A stretch of DNA of 5,792 bases from Dehalococcoidia bacterium UBA5748 (GCA_002419135.1 DIFM01000031.1:1-5792), one strand, 5' to 3'; numbered from the stretch's first letter, positions 1 to 5,344 are shown. Numbers and translations: made by a program. Notes: generated from the letters alone by a model not told the origin.

Positions 1-20
1 ACGTGGGGTTTTCCTATACA

Positions 21-52
21 ATAAAGCCGCTCTGAAAATAGAGCGGCTTTAT
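21..52 (-). terminator. Perfect 13-bp hairpin terminator after the membrane-protein gene
   Basis: Positions 21-33 and 40-52 are perfect inverted repeats (13 bp, core GCCGCTCT/AGAGCGGC) around a 6-nt loop. The arms end in AAA/TTT, so either strand has a short T-rich 3' side; read leftward it continues TTTATTG. It lies 23 bp beyond the stop codon of the minus-strand membrane-protein gene, so it most likely ends that transcript. The near-symmetry means it could also serve a plus-strand gene coming from the left, outside the window. Confidence 0.8.
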
Positions 53-75
53 AGTTTAAATACAGCCTTTAAGGA

Positions 76-459
76 TTAAACTTCGAGTTGTTTTCTGGGA
101 TAGAAAATTAATAGAGCTGCCACGAAAACAGCGTTGATAACCATTCCCAGCCATATCTGGTTGAAATCGACATAACCCTGCCAGAGCCCGTAGACCGGGC
201 TAACCACGAACAGGCTACACCATAGTATGGCAAATTTGATAGCGTTTATATTGCGTATAGGATTGAGGATGGTCATTATAAACCAGACTCCCGCGGCGAC
301 AAAGGCGCTTCCTATGATAGTCATCAGAAAAGCCATGCTGTCATTTAATGTTTCCAGCCCGTATAAATCGGCTATTCTGTCCGGTGCAACCAGGAAAATG
401 AAACCTTCTGCTATATAAATAGCGCCGCAAATTATCATAGTAGCAATGATATTGCGCAT
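76..459 (-). CDS. Small four-helix integral membrane protein, function unknown
   Basis: This is a 127-residue, strongly hydrophobic protein with four predicted membrane helices at about residues 4-25, 43-65, 72-94 and 100-120. Between helices 1 and 2 is a polar loop, PDRIADLYGLETLND, and the tail is short and basic (PRKQLEV). The layout resembles small DUF4345-like four-helix proteins, in which the first loop has a similar Leu-Tyr-Gly motif, but I cannot assign a family with confidence and no catalytic residues are evident. The start is well supported: AGGAGGT lies 4 nt before the ATG. The gene appears to be its own transcription unit, with a TTGACA promoter upstream and a hairpin terminator just after the stop. 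No enzyme or transporter gene adjoins it to suggest a role. Confidence 0.8.
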   Translation of the reverse strand: MRNIIATMIICGAIYIAEGFIFLVAPDRIADLYGLETLNDSMAFLMTIIGSAFVAAGVWFIMTILNPIRNINAIKFAILWCSLFVVSPVYGLWQGYVDFNQIWLGMVINAVFVAALLIFYPRKQLEV

Positions 460-517
460 ATTACCTCCTGACTCGCATTCTTTTATTCTTACTTAAGGTT
501 AGTGTTATCTGATGGCA

Positions 518-547
518 ATTCTGGCATATAAGCGGTTAGTATGTCAA
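518..547 (-). promoter_or_regulatory. Probable sigma-70-type promoter for the membrane-protein gene
   Basis: On the minus strand a perfect -35 box, TTGACA (542-547), is followed after 18 nt by CAGAAT (518-523). The -10 carries the extended TGn motif immediately upstream (TGC, 524-526). Transcription would start near 511, giving a leader of about 50 nt before the strong ribosome binding site at 463-469. It lies in the 106-bp gap after the 227-aa gene, so the two genes can be transcribed separately. Confidence 0.55.
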
Positions 548-565
548 TATAACTTAACATAAATA

Positions 566-1249
566 TTATAAGCCCTGCGCATTTTTGCCGGTTTTCTGCT
601 TAATCCAGGTAAGGGCTTTTTTGGTGTCGCTGGCTATACGGGCTTTATCACAGGTTCTCAATCGATATTTAAAAGACCAGTAAGTGAATTCTTTCAGTGT
701 AGTTATATCCATCTCGTCCAGGCGGTGGTGACTTTTTTCGCGTTTGAATAAAGCCAGCATTTGCGGCTGCGTCAGGTCATATATGCGCCGGTAAGCCTCG
801 TTGGTAATGCTTTCCTCTGTAAGATAATCGAGCGACCGCTCCTTGCGCACCTCGTCTTCAACCACCTGTAAAAGCACTTCCTCGACCGTTATACCGTAGA
901 AATAATTGAGGTGTTGCAGATATTTCTGCTCTCCGATTAGTTCTTTGAATTTTCCGGTATCGATTTGGAGTGGCGGCTCGCCGTTGAAAAGAAGGGAATG
1001 TTTTTCATCCTCCGGAATCATTTCATCGACCGTCCGGCAGAGTCTTTCAGATAGAAGCAGCCAATCGAAGGCATCACCATCGATGACATATTTGTATTTA
1101 CGTTTACCAACCTTTTCTTCTGGAATTTGCCATATATTAACGGCTTCCAGCAGGGCAATGTACCAGTGTTTGCCTGCAATGATGGAATCCCTTAAATGTC
1201 TGATGGCTTGTTCTTCCGGCTGAGCCGGGTGTTTGGAATCTGTTTTCAT
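566..1249 (-). CDS. Conserved-looking hypothetical protein, 227 aa, soluble and helical
   Basis: I do not recognise a named family. The protein is soluble, charged and mostly helical, with no signal peptide, membrane segment or Cys cluster (its two cysteines are far apart). It is rich in aromatic residues arranged as if conserved: GKHWYIALLEA (about 26-36), YVIDGDAFDWLLLSERLC (about 54-71), YLQHLNYFYGITVEE (about 110-124) and a C-terminal block EFTYWSFKYRLRTCDKARI (about 187-205) followed by ASDTKKAL. I have an impression of similar unassigned proteins in Dehalococcoidia, from memory only. The ATG is preceded by AGGA about 6 nt upstream. A weak promoter, TTGAGT (1292-1297), 17 nt, GAAAAT (1269-1274), would give a very short leader. 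The repeat-filled gap upstream and the promoter downstream suggest it is transcribed alone. Coding is convincing because the reading frame is long and the composition is protein-like throughout. Confidence 0.8.
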   Translation of the reverse strand: MKTDSKHPAQPEEQAIRHLRDSIIAGKHWYIALLEAVNIWQIPEEKVGKRKYKYVIDGDAFDWLLLSERLCRTVDEMIPEDEKHSLLFNGEPPLQIDTGKFKELIGEQKYLQHLNYFYGITVEEVLLQVVEDEVRKERSLDYLTEESITNEAYRRIYDLTQPQMLALFKREKSHHRLDEMDITTLKEFTYWSFKYRLRTCDKARIASDTKKALTWIKQKTGKNAQGL

Positions 1250-1319
1250 CTTTATCCTGGCGAATTTTATTTTCTGTGTTTATCTTACCGAACTCAATAC
1301 CCCGTCCGTGAGGTCGAGG

Positions 1320-1348
1320 GAAGTTTATTGTCCATCTTAATAAACTTC
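1320..1348. repeat. Perfect 10-bp inverted repeat with 9-nt loop
   Basis: GAAGTTTATT (1320-1329) and AATAAACTTC (1339-1348) are exact reverse complements around a 9-nt spacer. It lies 71 bp before the start of the 227-aa gene. It has no T-tract on either strand, so it is not a typical terminator. The stem is AT-rich, so an RNA hairpin would be only moderately stable. It could be the end of a small repeat element, a protein-binding dyad or a processing site. Confidence 0.65.
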
Positions 1349-1364
1349 AGCTACTTCCGCTCTT

Positions 1365-1400
1365 GGACCCTTCGACAGGCTCAGCAAGGGCGAACGGATT
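1365..1400. repeat. Dispersed intergenic repeat, TTCGACAGGCTCAG type
   Basis: The segment contains CCCTTCGACAGGCTCAGC followed by AAGGGCGAACGG. It closely matches a repeat (TTCGACARGCTCAGGGCGAACGG-like) that I recall from intergenic regions of many bacterial genomes. CCCTT (1368-1372) and AAGGG (1386-1390) pair to form a short hairpin, and a run of T follows at 1399-1404. Copy number in this genome cannot be seen from one window. Confidence 0.55.
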
Positions 1401-1413
1401 TTTTCTATTGTAA

Positions 1414-1455
1414 AAAGATTGCCTTGTCCGACTGCGGCATTCTCACAACGACAAC
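1414..1455. repeat. Degenerate intergenic repeat of the 'TTGCGAG...GCAATCT' type
   Basis: Read on the minus strand, this segment begins GTTGTCGTTGTGAGAATG and ends GACAAGGCAATCTTT. It resembles a diverged copy of the widespread repeat with a CGTCATTGCGAG head and a GAAGCAATCT tail that occurs between genes in many bacteria. The head and tail match in order and spacing, but the centre has drifted. Identification is by recall of the pattern, so confidence is modest. Confidence 0.4.
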
Positions 1456-1495
1456 TGTAAATACAGGCAAGTAATACCACGACACGGTTCTCTAT

Positions 1496-1591
1496 CTTTG
1501 CTAAAGGGAGATTAAGAGGGATTTTGGTGAATAATCGGAATAGATGTCGTAATACATAGCAAATCTCCCTCACTCTTTTCCAAAGAGGGAA
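1496..1591. repeat. Composite inverted repeat with AGGGAGATT / AATCTCCCT arms
   Basis: AGGGAGATT (1505-1513) and AATCTCCCT (1562-1570) are exact reverse complements 48 bp apart. Each arm sits in a purine- or pyrimidine-rich unit: AGAGGGATTTT follows the left arm, and a small hairpin CTCTTT-TCC-AAAGAG (1573-1587) follows the right arm. The units resemble dispersed repeats of the 'TCCCTCTTTGGAAAAGAGGGA' kind recalled from intergenic DNA of other anaerobes. The arrangement suggests a small non-autonomous palindromic element or two fused repeat copies. No transposase gene or target duplication is visible. The right-hand hairpin lies 37 bp beyond the RNase H stop and might weakly end that transcript, but it lacks a good T-tract. 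Confidence 0.5.
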
Positions 1592-1623
1592 TGTTCCGCA
1601 GATGCCTTCTAGTAAATAAGACC

Positions 1624-2019
1624 CTACCGATAAGCCTTATTCGCCAGGGCATCCGCCTCACTGTTTTGCTCGCGGGGAATATGCCTGACCTTAAAAGACT
1701 CAAAATGAGACGACAACTCTTTTACTTGTTGAAAAAGGGGTAGCAGCGTGTCCTTTTTTACGCGGTATCGTCCTGTAAGTTGAAAAACCACCAGCTCGGA
1801 ATCCGAATTCAGTTCTACCTGTTTGGCTCCCAATTTAATTGCCTGCTCAAGAGCGACAATAATTGCCTTATACTCCGCCTGATTGTTGGTAGTGACGCCG
1901 ATTGCCCTTGAAACAGACTTTAATAAATTGCCTTTTTCATCTTTTATGGTAACGCCGATAGCTGCTTGCCCGGGATTGCCGCGCGAGGCGCCGTCCGTAT
2001 GAATTATTACTTTATTTAT
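1624..2019 (-). CDS. Ribonuclease HI-family protein with a non-canonical (ATA) start
   Basis: This is a type I RNase H domain filling a 131-residue protein; it would cleave the RNA strand of RNA-DNA hybrids (R-loops, primers) in the cytoplasm. Family motifs are in order: IIHTDGASRGNPG near the N-terminus (catalytic Asp9), NNQAEYKA (Glu49), ELNSDSELVV (Asp73) and REQNSEADALANKA (Asp123). The length suits the compact RNase HI-like subfamily without an extra hybrid-binding domain. The start is the problem. The frame is open from a stop at 2034-2036, and no ATG, GTG or TTG occurs before the first catalytic Asp. An ATA at 2017-2019 stands exactly where homologs begin (Met-Asn-Lys-Val-Ile-Ile-His). 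The first standard start, a TTG at 1831-1833, would remove two catalytic residues. The gene follows the zinc-ribbon gene by 25 bp and is probably co-transcribed, with possible translational coupling. Confidence 0.85.
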   Translation of the reverse strand: MNKVIIHTDGASRGNPGQAAIGVTIKDEKGNLLKSVSRAIGVTTNNQAEYKAIIVALEQAIKLGAKQVELNSDSELVVFQLTGRYRVKKDTLLPLFQQVKELSSHFESFKVRHIPREQNSEADALANKAYR

Positions 2020-2044
2020 GACCTTTAACCGTCCTTAATTAAAA

Positions 2045-2740
2045 CTACTGCAGGTAAAGGATACGATGACAACTGCTGCATTCGACTATCTTTCCCATAC
2101 GTACCCGCTGCAACTCAGCTGTAGAAAGAGATATTCGACAACCGCAGCACATTCCCTGCTCTATTTTGGCAACTGCCGTACCTTTCTTCGCCTTAAGCTG
2201 ATTATAGTATTCAAGCATTTGCGGGTCGATTTGAGCCGCCACCGTTTCCCGTTTATCTTTCAGCCCGTTAATTGATACCTTTAATCGCTGTGCTTCCTCA
2301 ATCAAAGCGGCATGTTCTTTTCGCCATTCGGATTCCAAGTTTTTTAAATTAATTGCCTGCTTCGACTCTTCTGCCTCAACCGCCTCTATTTGAGTCATAA
2401 CTACCAGCGATTCGTCTTCCTGCTGTTTACGATGGGATTCCAAAGTCTTAACTTCCTGCTGCAAATTGGTAAGCTCTTTGGGGTTTTTAATTCGCCCGCT
2501 GTATAAATCATCGTTGGCTTTTTTTATTTTTACTTCGATATCATCAATTGCCCAATCGATTTCCTGCTGCTTTTTCTTAAGGTCATCCAGCTTATTTTGC
2601 ACAGAAGCCAATCCAGACCGCACAGCGTTTAACTCTTCACTGTCCCCAAGTTTTTTGATACAAGTACTCAGCATCTTTCTTAAAGACTCAATTTCAACTT
2701 CAATCTCCTGCAACTGATATAATGCACCAACGTTATTCAT
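2045..2740 (-). CDS. Coiled-coil C4-type zinc-ribbon protein (DUF164 / zf-RING_7 family)
   Basis: This 231-residue protein has a long N-terminal antiparallel coiled coil and a C-terminal zinc ribbon. Residues about 1-175 show heptad-like, Lys/Glu/Gln/Leu-rich helix with a break near RIKNPKELTNLQQEV (83-97), a signature of this family. The ribbon has paired cysteines C198-x-x-C201 (in MCCGCR) and C221-x-x-C224 (in CSSCHRILY), consistent with binding one Zn(II). The family includes HP0958/FlgZ of Helicobacter and chlamydial CT398, which act as adaptors binding RNA polymerase sigma factors or other partners; the role outside those groups is unclear. The length is typical. The start ATG has AGGG 8 nt upstream and an extended -10 promoter about 30 bp upstream. 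RNase H follows 25 bp after the stop, suggesting an operon and possibly a nucleic-acid-related role. Confidence 0.88.
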   Translation of the reverse strand: MNNVGALYQLQEIEVEIESLRKMLSTCIKKLGDSEELNAVRSGLASVQNKLDDLKKKQQEIDWAIDDIEVKIKKANDDLYSGRIKNPKELTNLQQEVKTLESHRKQQEDESLVVMTQIEAVEAEESKQAINLKNLESEWRKEHAALIEEAQRLKVSINGLKDKRETVAAQIDPQMLEYYNQLKAKKGTAVAKIEQGMCCGCRISLSTAELQRVRMGKIVECSSCHRILYLQ

Positions 2741-2771
2741 GATATATACCCTATTTTATAGATATATACAG

Positions 2772-2780
2772 ATAATAGCA
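2772..2780 (-). promoter_or_regulatory. Extended -10 promoter for the zinc-ribbon / RNase H unit
   Basis: On the minus strand TGC (2778-2780) precedes TATTAT (2772-2777), giving an extended -10 element with no clear -35 box. Transcription would start near 2765, leaving a leader of about 25 nt with AGGG (2749-2752) correctly placed before the ATG. The element lies just past the terminator of the S41 protease gene, where a new promoter is expected. Confidence 0.45.
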
Positions 2781-2810
2781 ATCATTTTTGATTCCGCTTT
2801 AGAAGTGTAT

Positions 2811-2847
2811 AAAAAACAATCCTCATATCAAAAAGATAAGAGGATTG
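2811..2847 (-). terminator. Intrinsic terminator of the S41 protease gene
   Basis: Arms 2835-2847 and 2817-2829 pair over 13 positions with a single mismatch (CAATCCTC/GAGGATTG outer stem) around a 5-nt loop. On the minus strand the stem is followed directly by six T residues (A-run at 2811-2816). It sits 20 bp past the protease stop codon. This is the best terminator in the window and separates the protease gene from the zinc-ribbon / RNase H unit. Confidence 0.88.
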
Positions 2848-2867
2848 AAAATCAATATAAAATTCTG

Positions 2868-4022
2868 TTAATCGGTATTATCGTTAAGATAATCCAGCGC
2901 CCATTGCACCAGCTCATCGCCTTCCAAATCGGTTTCAAAGTCTGGTGTGATGCCGATACCCTCGATAAGATTGCCATTCGGAGTGTACCACCTGGCAGTT
3001 GTAAGGTATAACCCGCCACCGTTAGGCAGCTCGAACATTACATTGACACTGCCCTTACCATAGGTGGCCGTACCGGCAATAAGCGCCCTGTCGTGGTCCT
3101 GCAATGCACCCGCCAATGCCTCACTGGCACTGGCACTGTATCCGTTAACCAGCACTACCATCGGCAAGTCGGTGGTAACGCTTTGCCTGTTGGCATCATA
3201 CTTCTTTATAGTGCCATCGTTTTCTCTGACTGTTAAAATATTGCCTTCCGAATAAAAACAGCTGGTAATATTCAGCAATGTTTGCAAAAGACCCCCAAGG
3301 TTATTGCGCAGGTCCAATACGATGCCGGCGGCACCATTATCTTTAACCCCTTTCAGTATCCTGCTGAATTCTTCATCCGTATCCTCTGAAAACCGGTCGA
3401 TGGTTATATAGGCGATTTCCCCGATCATTTCGGAATACACGCTGGGTACATCGATCTTAGCCCGCATAACGCTAATATCCGTTGACTGGGAAGCATCCGG
3501 ATGCAATATTTTCAAATTAACAGAGGTACCTTCCTCGCCGCGCACCCTTGCAACCAACTCGGCAAACGACATACCCTCGGTTGTAACCCCATCGACGGCC
3601 AGGATAATGTCTCCCGCCAGTAAACCGGACTGTGAAGCGGGGGAACTCTCATATACACTGACAACGACAAATCGTTCTTCAATTACCGAAGCCGTTATTC
3701 CGATACCGCTATAACTGCCGGCAGAGTCTTCAGCGTCCTTTTCATACGCCTCCGGGTCCATATAAACCGAATGATTGTCATCAAGGTATTCCAGCATCCC
3801 CTCGATGGCATACTGGCTTAATAACTCGTAATCTATATCATTGTTTTCGACATAGTAAACATTGATGTTATTCCAGGCTTCTTCAATACTGGCTAAATAA
3901 GGGTCGTCCGTTTGTGTAGCATCTTCCTGCCACAATCCCACATAAAAACCGGACTGAAAAGACACTACTAGGGCCAGCACTACAGATAAACTGATTAAAA
4001 TTATTTTTATTTCTCTAGACAT
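2868..4022 (-). CDS. S41-family C-terminal processing serine protease, membrane-anchored
   Basis: This 384-residue protease of the CtpA/CtpB/Prc family would cleave substrate proteins near their C-termini outside the cytoplasmic membrane. Residues about 7-31 form one uncleaved-looking hydrophobic anchor after MSREIK. A helical linker (about 42-95) leads to a PDZ domain (about 104-175; SGIGI and SGLLAGDIILAVDG). The S41 core follows: IAYITIDRFSED (203-214), GIVLDLRNNLGG (233-244), VNGYSASASEALAGALQD (292-309; catalytic Ser298) and ATYGKGSVN (319-327; general-base Lys323). The Ser-Lys spacing of 25 matches E. coli Prc and B. subtilis CtpB. The third residue of the triad, Gln in CtpB (Lys+4), is Asn327 here. 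Length is typical for a PDZ-containing CtpA. The ATG has GAGG 8 nt upstream; an extended -10 promoter lies about 75 bp upstream and a strong terminator follows. It appears monocistronic. Confidence 0.93.
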   Translation of the reverse strand: MSREIKIILISLSVVLALVVSFQSGFYVGLWQEDATQTDDPYLASIEEAWNNINVYYVENNDIDYELLSQYAIEGMLEYLDDNHSVYMDPEAYEKDAEDSAGSYSGIGITASVIEERFVVVSVYESSPASQSGLLAGDIILAVDGVTTEGMSFAELVARVRGEEGTSVNLKILHPDASQSTDISVMRAKIDVPSVYSEMIGEIAYITIDRFSEDTDEEFSRILKGVKDNGAAGIVLDLRNNLGGLLQTLLNITSCFYSEGNILTVRENDGTIKKYDANRQSVTTDLPMVVLVNGYSASASEALAGALQDHDRALIAGTATYGKGSVNVMFELPNGGGLYLTTARWYTPNGNLIEGIGITPDFETDLEGDELVQWALDYLNDNTD

Positions 4023-4097
4023 CGGGCTTACCTCTTATTGATAAATAGACATTATCGTTTTTGGGGTACAAGTTCACACACATATACCGCAAATACG

Positions 4098-4106
4098 ATT
4101 TTACCA
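4098..4106 (-). promoter_or_regulatory. Extended -10 promoter for the S41 protease gene
   Basis: TGG (4104-4106) followed by TAAAAT (4098-4103) on the minus strand matches an extended -10 element. The hexamer 17 nt upstream (TATCCT) is a poor -35. Transcription would start near 4091, giving a leader of about 68 nt before the ATG. The 137-bp gap to the DegV gene, where I see no clear terminator, means that read-through from DegV is also possible. Confidence 0.4.
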
Positions 4107-4159
4107 CATAATGATATAAGAGGATAAGGAAGATATTAGCACAAAACATCCCAGTATTG

Positions 4160-5029
4160 TTAAGATATCTCCTCGAAAACAGCTGCCGGGGCATAAACCA
4201 CGCCTATCATGCTGGGACCCGGGTGAGCTCCGAGGGCGACGGAGATACTACCTGTAGGAAGCCAGGTACATTTGAATGCTTTATCAATCATATCGCGTAA
4301 TACCGCAGCACTGTCAGGATTAAAGGTATGCATTACTTGAACTCTTAACTCACTGCCGGATTGATGCTGTTTGGTCATCAGGCCAACTACACCGGTTATA
4401 GCTTTTTCAAAGGTAAATGCCTGACCTAACTGAATATATGTACCCTTTACCTTCTCAACTCCGATAAAAGGTTTTATATTCAATACCGAGGCAATAAGCC
4501 CTTTCATATGGCTGATACGCCCGCCATGTATGAGATATTTCAACTCTTTCAGGGTATACATGATTTCCGTAGAATCCCCGATGCTTTTCAGTAAATCCAA
4601 TATCTTTTCCCTGGACCAGCCTTTCTTTACTGCTTTCGCCGCCACCTCTACCTGCCATCCCGAAGCTACCGACAGAGTTTTGGTATCAACATGTGTAATG
4701 TTTGCTTCGGGTACCATTCCGGCAGCCAGCTGCGCTGAATTTAAAGTTCCGCTTAAACCGGAACTCATATGTATGGACAGGATATCGGGGTCTTCTTTTG
4801 CCAGTTTACGATATAGATTTACGAAATCCCCCGGCGAAGGCTGTGACGTTTTGGGCAGCCCTTTGCTGCTTACCAAAAGCGGATAAAACTCTTCCGGAGT
4901 AATGTCTATCCCATCACGATAAGTTTTTCCGTCAAGTGTTATGTTAAGAGGTACCACGTTAACTTTCAGTTCTTTCATCTCTTCTGAAGATAAGGAAACA
5001 TCAGTGCCGCTATCCGTTACAATCTGCAA
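4160..5029 (-). CDS. DegV-family (FakB-like) fatty-acid-binding protein, TTG start
   Basis: This 289-residue DegV protein belongs to a family that binds a single long-chain fatty acid; characterised FakB members present it to a FakA kinase. Visible motifs are the N-terminal IVTDSGTDVS (3-12), PKTSQPSPGDF (59-69, the lipid-head-group Thr/Ser region), HMSSGLSGTLNSAQ (87-100), LKYLIHGGRIS (163-173) and ALGAHPGPSMIGVVYAP (265-281). The start is chosen as TTG (5027-5029): AGGAG lies 7 nt upstream and the protein then begins Met-Gln-Ile-Val-Thr-Asp-Ser, as homologs do. An in-frame ATG at 5093-5095 would add 22 residues with no ribosome binding site and no counterpart in the family. No fakA/dak gene is in view. 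The leader has a candidate promoter, a dyad and a small ORF. The neighbour downstream is the S41 protease, 137 bp away. Confidence 0.92.
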   Translation of the reverse strand: MQIVTDSGTDVSLSSEEMKELKVNVVPLNITLDGKTYRDGIDITPEEFYPLLVSSKGLPKTSQPSPGDFVNLYRKLAKEDPDILSIHMSSGLSGTLNSAQLAAGMVPEANITHVDTKTLSVASGWQVEVAAKAVKKGWSREKILDLLKSIGDSTEIMYTLKELKYLIHGGRISHMKGLIASVLNIKPFIGVEKVKGTYIQLGQAFTFEKAITGVVGLMTKQHQSGSELRVQVMHTFNPDSAAVLRDMIDKAFKCTWLPTGSISVALGAHPGPSMIGVVYAPAAVFEEIS

Positions 5030-5036
5030 ATTATTT

Positions 5037-5041
5037 CTCCT
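5037..5041 (-). promoter_or_regulatory. Ribosome binding site that fixes the DegV TTG start
   Basis: AGGAG on the minus strand, 7 nt before the TTG at 5027-5029. No comparable site precedes the upstream in-frame ATG at 5093-5095, which supports the shorter protein. Confidence 0.75.
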
Positions 5042-5107
5042 AATTTTATTGACCAACGACAAATCTAAAAGCGCGGAGATGATTAAGGAAATCATTCGAG
5101 GTATTTA

Positions 5108-5167
5108 TTAAGATATTATCGGAAAGGAACAACGGACTCCTATAATTAAAGCCCTTATACAATTCAT
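5108..5167 (-). CDS. Possible 19-codon leader ORF upstream of DegV
   Basis: An ATG at 5165-5167 opens a 19-codon frame ending in TAA at 5108-5110 (MNCIRALIIGVRCSFPIIS). GAGG (5175-5178) lies 7 nt before the ATG, and the predicted transcript start near 5186 is about 19 nt upstream, so the geometry suits a translated leader ORF. It ends 78 bp before the DegV TTG. The peptide is hydrophobic with two Cys and two Arg, but has no run of one amino acid such as classic attenuator peptides carry. It resembles nothing I know. Chance is a real alternative at this length. Confidence 0.3.
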   Translation of the reverse strand: MNCIRALIIGVRCSFPIIS

Positions 5168-5177
5168 TTCTAGACCT

Positions 5178-5209
5178 CGTTACTCTAAGTTAATTCTAAC
5201 ATAGTAACG
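5178..5209. promoter_or_regulatory. Dyad symmetry over the DegV promoter, candidate operator
   Basis: CGTTACT (5178-5184) and AGTAACG (5203-5209) are exact 7-bp inverted repeats. Inside them GTTA (5189-5192) and TAAC (5197-5200) form a second pair, slightly off the outer symmetry axis. The 32-bp dyad covers the predicted -10 box and start site (about -17 to +9), the usual place for a repressor site. It lacks the GC-rich stem and T-tract of a terminator. No regulator gene is in the window, and the sequence does not match a known fatty-acid regulator box I can name. Confidence 0.5.
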
Positions 5210-5221
5210 TCTATGCAACAA
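5193..5221 (-). promoter_or_regulatory. Extended -10 promoter for the DegV transcript
   Basis: On the minus strand TTGTTG (5216-5221) and TAGAAT (5193-5198) are separated by 17 nt, and TGT directly precedes the -10, giving an extended -10. Transcription would start near 5186. Spacing and both boxes make this one of the two best promoters in the window. Confidence 0.55.
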
Positions 5222-5344
5222 ATATAAGCGTTAATTATCAGTAAACGGAAGGTTATATAAATTATAGATTTTAAGATTTTTGTTTTAATTGCGGCAACAT
5301 TCATAAATATACGATTCTTACCCTGATTTTTGCGCAACTAATAA

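Larger units (their letters stand above)
1250..1623. other. 374-bp gene-free stretch made of degenerate repeats and hairpins
   Basis: No convincing gene lies between RNase H and the 227-aa gene; short open frames here run through repeat sequence and have no family resemblance. The stretch holds, from left to right, a weak promoter for the 227-aa gene, a perfect 10-bp inverted repeat (1320-1348), a TTCGACAGGCTCAG-type repeat (1365-1400), a degenerate 'TTGCGAG...GCAATCT'-type repeat (1414-1455) and a composite of GGGAGATT/AATCTCCC units (1496-1591). These are described separately. Confidence 0.7.
5030..5344. other. 315-bp AT-rich gap between the PPC and DegV genes
   Basis: The right two-thirds (about 5210-5344) is AT-rich and I see nothing definite in it; no hairpin with a T-tract follows the PPC stop codon. 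The left part holds a promoter (5193-5221), a dyad over its -10 (5178-5209), a possible leader ORF (5108-5167), a small hairpin (stem ATGATT/AATCAT, 5079-5084 and 5090-5095) and the DegV ribosome binding site. The predicted DegV leader would be about 157 nt, long enough to carry control. Confidence 0.6.

Noticed and set aside
227..418. Plus-strand open frame inside the membrane-protein gene
   Set aside because: It is antisense to a well-supported gene with a strong ribosome binding site and four clear membrane helices. Similar plus-strand frames inside the other genes were rejected for the same reason.
1196..1573. Open frames on both strands within the gap left of RNase H
   Set aside because: They run through the dispersed repeats, have no family resemblance and no convincing ribosome binding sites.
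1573..1587. Hairpin CTCTTT-TCC-AAAGAG as the RNase H terminator
   Set aside because: The stem is only 6 bp and no T-tract follows on the minus strand; it is better explained as part of the repeat composite.
1624..1833. Short RNase H beginning at the TTG at 1831-1833
   Set aside because: It would remove the catalytic Asp9 and Glu49, although the upstream frame encodes both within perfect family motifs.
2753..2781. TTGCTA-17-TAAAAT promoter for the zinc-ribbon gene
   Set aside because: The spacing is good, but transcription would start near 2746, past the ribosome binding site at 2749-2752. The extended -10 at 2772-2780 fits better.
5030..5095. DegV start at the ATG at 5093-5095
   Set aside because: The extra 22 residues have no family counterpart and no ribosome binding site, whereas the TTG at 5027-5029 has AGGAG at ideal spacing.
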